Assembly (NCBI GenBank): GCA_947474485.1
Contig: CANJJP010000039.1
Span: 1 to 9,312, forward strand
From: Bacteroidota bacterium
GTDB lineage: Bacteria > Bacteroidota > Bacteroidia > B-17B0 > Aurantibacillaceae
Direction: 5' to 3'
DNA length: 9,312 nucleotides
Shown: in pieces, positions 1 to 7,786 of the stretch
Layout of the letters: every line of letters starts with the position of its first letter
Numbering within the stretch: position 1 is the first letter of the stretch
The notes under the pieces: generated by a model
Told to the model about the DNA's origin: nothing
Databases searched by the model: none
What the model saw: the letters and a program-made list of their open reading frames with translations, nothing else
Program-made: the position numbers and the translations under genes

Positions 1-2022
1 ATTAGCTAAAGTAATTAATAGTGGTTTTAATTCAGTTTCTTTTTTAGTGGCGATATCTGCCAATAATGAAATTGCTGTGCTTCTGTGTCCATCCCATTTA
101 TCATTTAATGCAAGCTTAACAGTTTCATAAACCATTGGCTCTTCAATGTTTCCTTTAAAAGCTTGAAGAGCTTCATATCTATCTAAAAATAATGGGGCGT
201 TTTTATATTGATAAACATAATCTGATAAGGTTTTATCATCCGACTTTTTATACAATAATTGCTTTTCTCCATCAAAATTTACCAATACTGGTTTAGCATC
301 CATATCAAAAACAAATTCTTGATTTGCTTTAGTAATAACTATTTTTTCTCTTCTTACTTTTTTAGAAGCTCCTTCACCAAAATAAAAATCGACGTAAACT
401 GGTAATTTATACAAAGGTGTTGTAGAAAAATCTTGTTGTTGTTTTACTTTCAAAACTAATTTTTTTGCGCCATTATCAAAATCGGATGAAATTTTTAAAT
501 CGGGATGGCCTTTTGATAAAAACCATTGGTTAAAAAACCAATTCAAATCTTCGCCTGTAGTTTCTTCGAAGGCTAATCGTAAATTATGAATTTCAACTGA
601 GGTGAATTTGTTTTTTTCTAAGTATAATTTTAATGACGCAAAGAAAGCGTCGTCGCCTGCATACTTGCGAAGCATGTGCAAGATTTGTCCACCTTTGTTA
701 TAACTATGCCCATCAAACATATCTTCGCGCGTACCTACATCAAAACGAATCAGATCTTTTTGTGTTTGTGTTGCCTCAGCAAAATAGCCCGAGCGGCTTC
801 CTAAACTATGCGCATCAGCTGCATCTAAACCATATTTATATTCTTCCCACAAATACTCGCCATAAGTAGCAAACGACTCGTTTAAAGGTAAATTACTCCA
901 ACTTTCACAAGTAACTAAATCTCCAAACCATTGATGAAACAACTCATGCGAAATAACATCCTCTCCTCTACTTCCATCAATTAGTTCTTTATCTGTTTGG
1001 TATACAAAATCACCATGCAAAGTTGCGCTTGTGTTTTCCATTGCTCCTGAAACGTAATCACGCGCAACTATTTGTGCATATTTTGGCCAAGCATAAGGCA
1101 CACCTAATTTGTTCGAAAAAAACTCCATCATTTCAGCAGTGTTTCCGAAAATTGACTTTGCATATTGCTCATACTCTTTCTCTACATAATAACTTACTTC
1201 TTTTCCGTTCCAAGGTTTATCGGTTACTTTTTTAAACTCACCAATTCCCATCATCACTAAATATGGTGCATGTTGAAAATCCATTTTCCAATGATCGGTG
1301 CGCGTTCCATCAGCATTTTTTGTTTGTGCATTTAAAACACCATTTGATAATGTTGTATATTTATTATCAACGGTAATAAATATTTCATTCGTCATTCGTT
1401 CATTAGGGCTATCAATTGTTGGGAACCAAACCGAATTACTTTGTGTTTCACCTTGCGTCCAAATTTGTGGCATTTTGTTTGGCTCCTCACCTTTTGGATT
1501 AATAAAGTATAATCCTTTGTCGCTTTGAATTGCCTTACTACCTCCAACTTTTAACTCATTTGGTTTTGATTTATACTCGACGTAAATAGTGTATTTATCA
1601 TTACGTGTATATGTTTTATCTAAGTCAATTTTTATTGAATCATTTTCATAAATATACTTTAAATCGGTTATTGTTTTATCCTTTACCAATTGTACTTTAT
1701 ACAAATCCATCCCACGAGCATTTAAGAATAATTTGTTGGTTGCATAAAAATAAGGTTTGATATCGATAGTTGCCTTTCCCATTAGCCATGCATTATTCCA
1801 ATCAAAACTAACTTGTAGTTTTGTATGAATAATATCATTTAATTTTGTGTTGGCTGCTTGATATAACTTTTGCTCAGGCTCTTTAGCCGCCTTAACTTCA
1901 ATTGTATCCAAAAGTATAGCAGGCTCGTTTGATACCACCACTGAAGTTGTTTGATTTTGCTTGGATTTACAAGCGAAAAAAATTGCTGAAATAAATACAG
2001 CAAACATAAATGAGTATTTCAT
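1..2022 (-). CDS. M1-family zinc aminopeptidase, predicted lipoprotein (partial, C-terminus outside window)
   Basis: The frame is open from an ATG at 2022-2020 to the window edge, giving 674 codons with no stop. The N-terminus is a lipoprotein signal: a hydrophobic stretch ending IFFAC, with Cys18 as the likely lipidated residue. The M1 signature is complete. The exopeptidase motif GAMEN is at residues 326-330, the zinc site HELFH at 359-363, the third zinc ligand Glu382 lies in NESFA 19 residues after His363, and the likely catalytic Tyr441 is in SYNKG. Known members remove N-terminal amino acids from peptides, with zinc bound by HEXXH-x18-E. Residues up to about 320 form the N-terminal beta-rich domain, and the sequence after about 520 begins the C-terminal domains. 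No run of acidic residues follows Cys18 (CKSKQNQ), so I infer a periplasm-facing anchor rather than surface display. It is transcribed divergently from the T9SS cargo gene. The family call is very secure; the substrate is unknown. Confidence 0.95.
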   Translation of the reverse strand, partial: MKYSFMFAVFISAIFFACKSKQNQTTSVVVSNEPAILLDTIEVKAAKEPEQKLYQAANTKLNDIIHTKLQVSFDWNNAWLMGKATIDIKPYFYATNKLFLNARGMDLYKVQLVKDKTITDLKYIYENDSIKIDLDKTYTRNDKYTIYVEYKSKPNELKVGGSKAIQSDKGLYFINPKGEEPNKMPQIWTQGETQSNSVWFPTIDSPNERMTNEIFITVDNKYTTLSNGVLNAQTKNADGTRTDHWKMDFQHAPYLVMMGIGEFKKVTDKPWNGKEVSYYVEKEYEQYAKSIFGNTAEMMEFFSNKLGVPYAWPKYAQIVARDYVSGAMENTSATLHGDFVYQTDKELIDGSRGEDVISHELFHQWFGDLVTCESWSNLPLNESFATYGEYLWEEYKYGLDAADAHSLGSRSGYFAEATQTQKDLIRFDVGTREDMFDGHSYNKGGQILHMLRKYAGDDAFFASLKLYLEKNKFTSVEIHNLRLAFEETTGEDLNWFFNQWFLSKGHPDLKISSDFDNGAKKLVLKVKQQQDFSTTPLYKLPVYVDFYFGEGASKKVRREKIVITKANQEFVFDMDAKPVLVNFDGEKQLLYKKSDDKTLSDYVYQYKNAPLFLDRYEALQAFKGNIEEPMVYETVKLALNDKWDGHRSTAISLLADIATKKETELKPLLITLAN

Positions 2023-2159
2023 AAAATTAATTTGATTGTAAAAATGCGAATTTTCGTTGGAAATATCGTAAAATTGTTATAATCGGTTAAATTTACATCA
2101 CTTTGAGGGCATTTTCATTGTTAGTAGAATGATGTTTCGGTAAGTATTGGTATCTTTAT
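2023..2159. promoter_or_regulatory. Divergent intergenic spacer, presumed promoters for both flanking genes
   Basis: This 137-bp AT-rich spacer lies between two genes that point away from each other, so it should hold both promoters. On the plus strand, TTG at 2057-2059 followed 18 bp later by TATAATCG at 2078-2085 is a weak partial match to the Bacteroidota pattern TTG-N17-23-TAnnTTTG. TATCTTTA at 2151-2158 resembles the -7 element but abuts the start codon. The palindrome TAAATTTA at 2088-2095 could be a -7 core on either strand, but no TTG sits at a proper distance on the minus strand. The region's role is inferred from layout; the individual boxes are weak. Confidence 0.35.
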
Positions 2160-4400
2160 ATGATAATGTTACGTGTATTTCTAACATATACAATTATTTG
2201 TGTTGCAGTTGTTAACTCGAAAGCACAGTTAATTGTTTCTGCTACTTCTAATGCAGGAATATTAGTAAATAATATTGTAGGCTCTGGCGTTCAAGTAACA
2301 AATGTAACTTTAAATTGCAACGGCTCGGCAAGCGGTACTTTTAGCTCGTCAGGCACAAACATAGGAATTAGCTCTGGGATTATACTTGCCACTGGAAGTG
2401 TTTCAGAAGCAGTTGGGCCAAACAATTCTGCAGGAGGAAGTATTTTTGGAAACATTGGATGTTTCGAACCAAGCCCCTCGTTTTTCGACCAAAATTTACT
2501 CAGCATAGAGCCTGAAGCTAAGTTTGATGGATGTGCACTTGAATTTGATGTGAAACCCGTTTGTAACACATTAAATATTAATTATGTATTTGCATCAGAA
2601 GAATATCCTGAATTCGTTGGAGCTGGATATAATGACGCATTTGGTTTTTTTGTTTGGGGGCCAAATCCAGGCGGTGGTTCTTATACTGGAACAAACATTA
2701 CAAGGATTCCAGGCACAGGTATTCCTGTTGCGATTGATAATATTAATGGTGGAAGTTTCTCTCAACATTATGTCGACAACTCTGGCGGTTCAACGATACA
2801 ATACGATGGTTTTACAAAACCTTTAGTTGCGTCAATTAATGTAATACCATGTAGTATCTATCATCTTAAACTTGCAATTGGGGATGCTGGTGATTGTTTA
2901 TACTCGTCAGCCGTTTTTTTATCCAATAAAGGATTAACTTGTTCTCAATCAGAAATTCCACAATCAACTGTAGTTACTACGCCTATTTCTTGTGGAAATG
3001 ACGGCACAGCTACTGCAAATATTACCGGATATTCAAATCCAATTACATACAATTGGCAACCTGGTGGACAAACAACTGCAACAGCAGCAAACCTAGGTGC
3101 AGGAACTTACACATGCACATTGGGCTTTTCTTTGCCTTGTCCATTTACACAAACAGTTACCGCTTCTTTAAATGGAAATAATGTATTAAACCTTACAACA
3201 AGTAGTACTAATAGTTACTGTAATAATCCGAATGGAACTGCTTCAGTTGTTACAAATGGTGGAATACCTCCATATTCTCCTCCAACCTGGAGTACAGTAC
3301 CCGCTCAAAGCACAAATAGCATTAATAGCCTTCTACCTGGAACTTACTCGGTTACTGTTAGCGATGCAAGTGGTTGCTCAATCACAAAATCTGTGGTAAT
3401 TGGCAACACAACCCCTAGTATTATTATTACAGATTCTATTATTAGTTCTACTTGTAATTCTGCAAATGGTGATATATTTATAAAAAACATAACAGGTGGA
3501 ACACAACCATATAATTATAGCTGGGCCAATAACCCAATAAATATATCACAAAATCTATTAAATATATTTCCTGGAATTTATGAATTACAAGTTACCGACA
3601 TTGATGGTTGTACTAAAACAGAAAATTTCACAGTAGGTAATGAAGATAGTGTTTTAATTTCCATACAAACAATTGATGAATATTGTAATCAAAGAAACGG
3701 AGATATAACAGTTTCTTTGATAAACGGTGTAGCTCCATATAACTGGGATTGGGCTCATTCAGCAACATTAAATAATTCCTCAGCAATTGGATTATCTGCC
3801 GGACCTTATAGCTTCACCGTTACGGACGCGGCAGGTTGTGTATCTAACGGAAGCGCAATTATAACAAATATACGAGATTTGTTTTCAGGTGAAATTTACA
3901 CTCGACCTTCTGAACCATTTGTTAATATAGACTTTGCACTTGGAGTAACGTTACCGCCTACTTGGGATATAAGCCAAATTGTTTTATCTGATGGAACTAT
4001 AAAAACAAATGAAACAGAAATAATATTAAACTATCCTGAATATGGATATTATAATTCAACATTTTATTTGATCAGCGAAAATGGTTGTCTTGATACGCTT
4101 AAGCACACTATTTTTATTAAAGACTTTATGACTATTTACATACCAAATGCATTTACTCCTAACAGAGACGTTAGAAATAATGTTTGGTACGTATACGGCA
4201 CCTTAGTCAAAGAAATTCAAATACTTGTTTTTAATCGTTGGGGTGAAAAAATTTTTGAATCAAATGACATCGAACAAGGTTGGGATGGAACTTTTAAAGG
4301 AAAAATTTGTCAGGAAGATCTATACATTTATAAAGTAGTTGCTAAAGATTATTTTAACGAAGAAAGGAAATTAGTTGGCCACATTAATTTATTTAGATAA
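2160..4400 (+). CDS. T9SS type B cargo protein: choice-of-anchor L domain, SprB-like repeats, gliding-type C-terminal domain
   Basis: This is a 746-residue secreted protein. Residues 1-22 are a signal peptide with likely cleavage after SKA (A22/Q23). Residues of about 45-255 match the choice-of-anchor L domain, recognised by NYVFASEEY at 141-149 followed by a DAFGFF segment and a LAIGDAGD segment. Residues 276-570 hold four SprB-like repeats. A PKD-like stretch follows to about 655. Residues 656-746 form the gliding-motility-associated C-terminal domain (CHU_C type), seen in IPNAFTPN, FNRWGEKIFES and GWDGTFKGK, and ending GHINLFR. In known Bacteroidota this C-terminal domain directs export across the outer membrane by the type IX system with type B sorting. 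The protein is probably a surface or released adhesin-like product; its ligand is unknown. ATG at 2166 is an equally possible start, since it leaves a good signal peptide. The next gene starts at the base after its stop codon. Confidence 0.92.
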   Translation: MIMLRVFLTYTIICVAVVNSKAQLIVSATSNAGILVNNIVGSGVQVTNVTLNCNGSASGTFSSSGTNIGISSGIILATGSVSEAVGPNNSAGGSIFGNIGCFEPSPSFFDQNLLSIEPEAKFDGCALEFDVKPVCNTLNINYVFASEEYPEFVGAGYNDAFGFFVWGPNPGGGSYTGTNITRIPGTGIPVAIDNINGGSFSQHYVDNSGGSTIQYDGFTKPLVASINVIPCSIYHLKLAIGDAGDCLYSSAVFLSNKGLTCSQSEIPQSTVVTTPISCGNDGTATANITGYSNPITYNWQPGGQTTATAANLGAGTYTCTLGFSLPCPFTQTVTASLNGNNVLNLTTSSTNSYCNNPNGTASVVTNGGIPPYSPPTWSTVPAQSTNSINSLLPGTYSVTVSDASGCSITKSVVIGNTTPSIIITDSIISSTCNSANGDIFIKNITGGTQPYNYSWANNPINISQNLLNIFPGIYELQVTDIDGCTKTENFTVGNEDSVLISIQTIDEYCNQRNGDITVSLINGVAPYNWDWAHSATLNNSSAIGLSAGPYSFTVTDAAGCVSNGSAIITNIRDLFSGEIYTRPSEPFVNIDFALGVTLPPTWDISQIVLSDGTIKTNETEIILNYPEYGYYNSTFYLISENGCLDTLKHTIFIKDFMTIYIPNAFTPNRDVRNNVWYVYGTLVKEIQILVFNRWGEKIFESNDIEQGWDGTFKGKICQEDLYIYKVVAKDYFNEERKLVGHINLFR
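2985..3869 (+). repeat. Four tandem SprB-like repeats inside the T9SS cargo gene
   Basis: Each repeat opens with a Cys followed shortly by N-G or D-G, continues through a P-Y/W core and a GxY segment, and ends near a second Cys in a D-x-x-G-C context (repeat 1 is looser there). The opening cysteines are residues 278, 354, 432 and 509, giving spacings of 76, 78 and 77 residues. This matches the SprB repeat family found in Flavobacterium gliding adhesins. The copies are diverged at DNA level, so they look old rather than recently amplified. Two Cys per repeat suggests one disulphide per domain, which is inference. Confidence 0.8.
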
Positions 4401-4739
4401 ATGAATATTGAAGAACTAAGAGACTATTGCTTACAAAAAGAAGGCATTGAAGAGTGTTTTCCATTTGATAATGAAACGTTAGTTTTTAAAGTATACGGGA
4501 AAATTTTCCTTTTATGCAGCCTCGAAAACAACCCAATTAGTTTTAATTCAAAATGCAATCCTGATAGAGCAATAGAACTTCGTGAACAATATATGTGCAT
4601 TCGGCCAGGTTATCACATGAACAAAACACATTGGAATACTATTGAATGTGATGGAAGCATATCAAAAAAATTAATCTTCGAATTAATAGATCATTCTTAC
4701 GAATTGGTATATAAAAAACCAAAAGCTGCGAAAAAATAA
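4401..4739 (+). CDS. MmcQ/YjbR family protein
   Basis: This 112-residue cytoplasmic protein is the usual length for the YjbR family (about 110-120). Recognisable features are the N-terminal helix with EELRDYCLQKEG, the ECFPFDNET segment near residues 19-27, the beta hairpin leading to FKVYGKIF, and the strongly conserved GYHMNKTHWNTI at 70-81. Family members have a CyaY-like or double-wing fold and are often annotated as DNA-binding, but no biochemical role is firmly established. The ATG is immediately next to the TAA of the T9SS cargo gene with no spacer, so translation by coupling or reinitiation is likely. A cytoplasmic protein in an apparent transcription unit with a secreted adhesin does not suggest an obvious joint function. 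The lysine-rich tail (KKPKAAKK) fits nucleic-acid contact but proves nothing. Confidence 0.9.
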   Translation: MNIEELRDYCLQKEGIEECFPFDNETLVFKVYGKIFLLCSLENNPISFNSKCNPDRAIELREQYMCIRPGYHMNKTHWNTIECDGSISKKLIFELIDHSYELVYKKPKAAKK

Positions 4740-4742
4740 TTT

Positions 4743-4777
4743 CACTTATCGCTTATAAGCTACCACTTACCAAGTGA
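4743..4777. repeat. Short degenerate heptanucleotide-period array with nested hairpins
   Basis: Read in steps of seven, the sequence is CACTTAT, CGCTTAT, AAGCTAC, CACTTAC, CAAGTGA. The last unit partly reverses the first. It contains the perfect palindrome GCTTATAAGC (4751-4760) and a small hairpin CACTT-ACC-AAGTG (4764-4776). An 8-bp inverted repeat (4740-4747 with 4772-4779) also encloses it. It starts one base after the stop codon of the YjbR-family gene. It could act as a transcript 3' end, but no T-tract follows directly. It resembles the second array at 8546-8594, which shares the heptamer CTTACCA. Confidence 0.5.
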
Positions 4778-4797
4778 AAAGCACCAATTTGCAGTCC

Positions 4798-4832
4798 TTG
4801 TTTTTATTTTAGAATAAACATCAGTACATTCG
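4798..4832 (+). promoter_or_regulatory. Possible Bacteroidota-type promoter for the kinase-regulator operon
   Basis: TTG at 4798-4800 is followed after 24 bp by TACATTCG (4825-4832), which differs from the -7 consensus TAnnTTTG at one fixed position. The spacing is slightly longer than the usual 17-23 bp. The -7 match ends 10 bp before the kinase ATG, leaving a very short leader. It lies in the only spacer upstream of the operon after the previous gene's stop. The motif match is weak evidence by itself. Confidence 0.3.
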
Positions 4833-4842
4833 TTTCAAGCAT

Positions 4843-7770
4843 ATGTTAAAACAAATTTACATACTCCTTTTTTTATCTTTTTTGCTTTTAAAAGGCTATT
4901 CACAGTCGTATAATTTTAAGCATTACTCTGTTGAAAATGGATTGCCCTTTATTCAAATATTCTCCGTTTTTCAAGATGAGCGCGGTTACTTGTGGACTTC
5001 TGGATACGGTGGTTTGAGTAGGTTTGATGGGAAAGAATTTATTAATTACAGTCCTAAAAATGGTTTAGCAAATCATTATGTAAACGCTGTAACCTGCTGC
5101 ACAAAAGGGAATTTATGGATTGGAACAAAAAACGGATTAAATGAATTTGTAAACGAAAAAACATTTAACACTTACACAACTAAAAACGGACTTCCATCAA
5201 ATGTTATTTTAACACTTGCTTCCGATAAAAAAAACAGCTTATATGTAGGAACAGATAATGGATTATGTGTTTTAAGAAATGATAAGTTCGAAGAATTTTC
5301 TTCATTAAAAGGGCAAGCGATAAAAACCATCTTAAACACTAATAACCTCGGAATTGTAATAGGCACAAATAATGGTGTTCATATTCTTAAAGACCCAAAC
5401 AGTAAAACTACATCCACTATTATTTCTAATGTTAATGCAAACTGTTTAACTGTAAGTGGCTCCACACTTTGGATTGGAAGCGCAAACGGATTAATTAAAT
5501 ATGATTTCATAAGTAAAAAACAAGTTTTATTCGGGGTTTCAAATGGTTTAATAGATGAAAACATTACTTCTTTAACAAGTGATTTAAAAGGAAATCTATG
5601 GATTGGAACAAAAACAGGTTTAATGAAATTTAATGGGAAACGGTTTTTGTATTACAAAATATCTTCCGAAGCAAACAGTAATAATATTTTATGTTCTACT
5701 ATTGATTACGAAGAAAATATTTGGTTTGGAACACACGCTGGATTATTTAAATTTAGAGATGAAGGATTTATCAGTTATGGCGCTCATGATGGTTTAAACA
5801 ATACAATGGTTTTTCCTATTGTTAGAGATAATAACCAAGCGCTTTGGATAGGAACTGAATCGGGCGGCTTATTTAAATACGAAAATAATATTTTTGAGCA
5901 GCAAAAAAACACTGTTCATGTTGGCGATACTATTAATTGCTTCTTAAAAGAAAACGATAAGCTTTGGATAAGCAGTAATTATGGGCTTTCGGTTTATCGC
6001 AATAAATCTTTTCATTTGGTAAAAAACTTGCCTGCAGCAAATACCTATAGAGTTACTAAAGACAAACAAAATAATTATTGGATTGGATTAGTTAATGGCA
6101 TAATCAAATGTAAAATCAATGAGCAATACAATGCGACAGATATAGAATATTTTACATTTGAAAACACAGCGGCAGATTGTCAAACTTGGGCAATTATGGA
6201 AGATAATCTTGGGCAAATATGGGCAGGAGTTTACATGGCAGGTTTGTATAAATTAGAAAACAACAAATTCGTTCGCATGAATGAAAAACTTGGAATTAAA
6301 GACGATGATATTTTCTCAATAGTAAAAACCCGGACTGGGACATTGTACGCAGGTTCATTAGATGGTGTCTACCAAATAAATCCTACCACCTTACAAACCT
6401 TTCACTTTAATGAGGAAAACGGACTGAGCTCAAACCTTGTTTATACATTATTGCTAACTAATAATGATAATATATTGTGGGCAGGCACCAATCAAGGGGC
6501 AAATAAAATTAATTTATTCGATTATAATCAAACAGGTACAGTTAACATTACGCATTATGGAGAAGCAGACGGATTTAAAGGTGTAGAGTGTAACACGGGC
6601 TCGTGGGTAGATGAAGATGGCATTATTTGGTTTTCTACCGTAAGTGGATTGGTTCGTTATAATCCAGAGCAATACACATTAAACGATAAAGAGGCTAAAC
6701 TAAGTTTTACTGGACTAAGGTTATTTTATTCTGACACGACATTACCCAACAATGCAATGCTATCACACGACTACAATAACATTAGTTTTAACTATTCTGG
6801 AATTTGTTTAACTAATCCCGAAAAGGTTAAATACATTCACAAACTTGAAGGATTTGACAAATACTGGAGCCCAGAATCAAATGAAAACCTTACACGTTAT
6901 AGTAATTTACCTCCTGGTGCATATACTTTTAAAGTACGTTGCAGTAATAATGAAAACATTTGGAATCAACCCATTGAATTTAGTTTTACAATTGAAAAAC
7001 CCATTTATCAGCGCTGGTGGTTTATTTTAGCATGTATAGGGTTTATTGTTTCAATTATCATTTTAATATTCCGAATTAGATTAAATCAAGTACAACGCAA
7101 ACAAGCAATTGAAACTAAACAACAAATCGAAATTTCTAAAAACCAATTGAAAGCCTTGCGCTCACAAATGAATCCGCATTTTATGTTTAATTCATTAAAC
7201 TCGATTCAAAACTTTATTTTAAATAATAAAGACGATAGAGCTGTAATGTATTTAAACAAGTTTGCAAAGTTGATGCGATTAATTCTTAATAATTCGGAAA
7301 AATCACATATTACGTTAAGTGAAGAATTAGAGGCAATGCGTTTGTATATTGAACTGGAACAAATGCGTTTTCAAAATCAATTTCAATTTAAAATTAAATT
7401 GGGTGACGACATTGATCCTGATTATGAACAAATACCAACCATGCTTATTCAGCCATATGTTGAGAACGCCATATTGCATGGTTTAAATCCAAAAAAAGAT
7501 GCTGGTCTTTTGCAAATTGATATTCGTTTAGCAGGAAGCGTGATGATTTGTTCCATTATCGACAATGGAATTGGAAGAAAAAAATCAGCTGAAATGAAGC
7601 GCAATTCGGCTAAAGAACACAAATCCATGGCAATGGACATTACTAAACAACGTTTGCAAATTTTGAATACAATGAATCAATCTAATTTAAGCGTAAGAAT
7701 AAATGATTTAAAAGATGAAAAAGGTTTGCCAATAGGGACAAAAGTTGATATATTTATTCCGATTACATAA
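4843..7770 (+). CDS. Two-component sensor histidine kinase: double seven-bladed periplasmic propeller, Y_Y_Y domain, LytS-type kinase
   Basis: This 975-residue protein is a membrane sensor. Residues 1-20 are a signal peptide (cleavage near GYS/Q). Fourteen propeller blades follow, each with a W/Y-x-G/S core such as WIGTKNGL; they run from Trp51 to Trp596 at about 42-residue spacing, which fits two seven-bladed propellers. A Y_Y_Y domain covers about 644-718, and one membrane span about 725-748. A short coiled-coil linker leads into a LytS-type kinase: His779 in QMNPHFMFNSLNS is the likely phospho-acceptor, the N box is QPYVENAILHGL (870-881), and the ATP-binding DNGIG is at 907-911. In related Bacteroidota sensors the propellers sense an extracytoplasmic ligand, often a glycan, but the ligand here is unknown. 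There are no C-terminal receiver or AraC domains, so this is not a hybrid system. The partner regulator follows 16 bp downstream. Confidence 0.96.
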   Translation: MLKQIYILLFLSFLLLKGYSQSYNFKHYSVENGLPFIQIFSVFQDERGYLWTSGYGGLSRFDGKEFINYSPKNGLANHYVNAVTCCTKGNLWIGTKNGLNEFVNEKTFNTYTTKNGLPSNVILTLASDKKNSLYVGTDNGLCVLRNDKFEEFSSLKGQAIKTILNTNNLGIVIGTNNGVHILKDPNSKTTSTIISNVNANCLTVSGSTLWIGSANGLIKYDFISKKQVLFGVSNGLIDENITSLTSDLKGNLWIGTKTGLMKFNGKRFLYYKISSEANSNNILCSTIDYEENIWFGTHAGLFKFRDEGFISYGAHDGLNNTMVFPIVRDNNQALWIGTESGGLFKYENNIFEQQKNTVHVGDTINCFLKENDKLWISSNYGLSVYRNKSFHLVKNLPAANTYRVTKDKQNNYWIGLVNGIIKCKINEQYNATDIEYFTFENTAADCQTWAIMEDNLGQIWAGVYMAGLYKLENNKFVRMNEKLGIKDDDIFSIVKTRTGTLYAGSLDGVYQINPTTLQTFHFNEENGLSSNLVYTLLLTNNDNILWAGTNQGANKINLFDYNQTGTVNITHYGEADGFKGVECNTGSWVDEDGIIWFSTVSGLVRYNPEQYTLNDKEAKLSFTGLRLFYSDTTLPNNAMLSHDYNNISFNYSGICLTNPEKVKYIHKLEGFDKYWSPESNENLTRYSNLPPGAYTFKVRCSNNENIWNQPIEFSFTIEKPIYQRWWFILACIGFIVSIIILIFRIRLNQVQRKQAIETKQQIEISKNQLKALRSQMNPHFMFNSLNSIQNFILNNKDDRAVMYLNKFAKLMRLILNNSEKSHITLSEELEAMRLYIELEQMRFQNQFQFKIKLGDDIDPDYEQIPTMLIQPYVENAILHGLNPKKDAGLLQIDIRLAGSVMICSIIDNGIGRKKSAEMKRNSAKEHKSMAMDITKQRLQILNTMNQSNLSVRINDLKDEKGLPIGTKVDIFIPIT

Positions 7771-7786
7771 TTAAATTTTTAACGCC

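Noticed and set aside
633..1528. Three plus-strand open frames of 70-78 codons (633-869, 1023-1235, 1298-1528).
   Set aside because: They are antisense to the M1 aminopeptidase, whose catalytic motifs are all intact on the minus strand. Their products resemble no known family.
2057..2083. Sigma70-like TTGGAA-N15-TATAAT upstream of the T9SS cargo gene.
   Set aside because: Bacteroidota primary sigma factors use a TTG / TAnnTTTG pattern, and AT-rich spacers produce TATAAT by chance, so it was not called as a separate promoter.
2291..2826. Small open frames on both strands inside the T9SS cargo gene (2291-2569 minus, 2584-2826 plus).
   Set aside because: They are out-of-frame shadows of the choice-of-anchor L domain and have no recognisable motifs.
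4803..4818. A/T-only hairpin TTTATT / AATAAA in the kinase upstream spacer.
   Set aside because: Six A-T pairs are too weak and too common in this base composition to call a terminator or operator.
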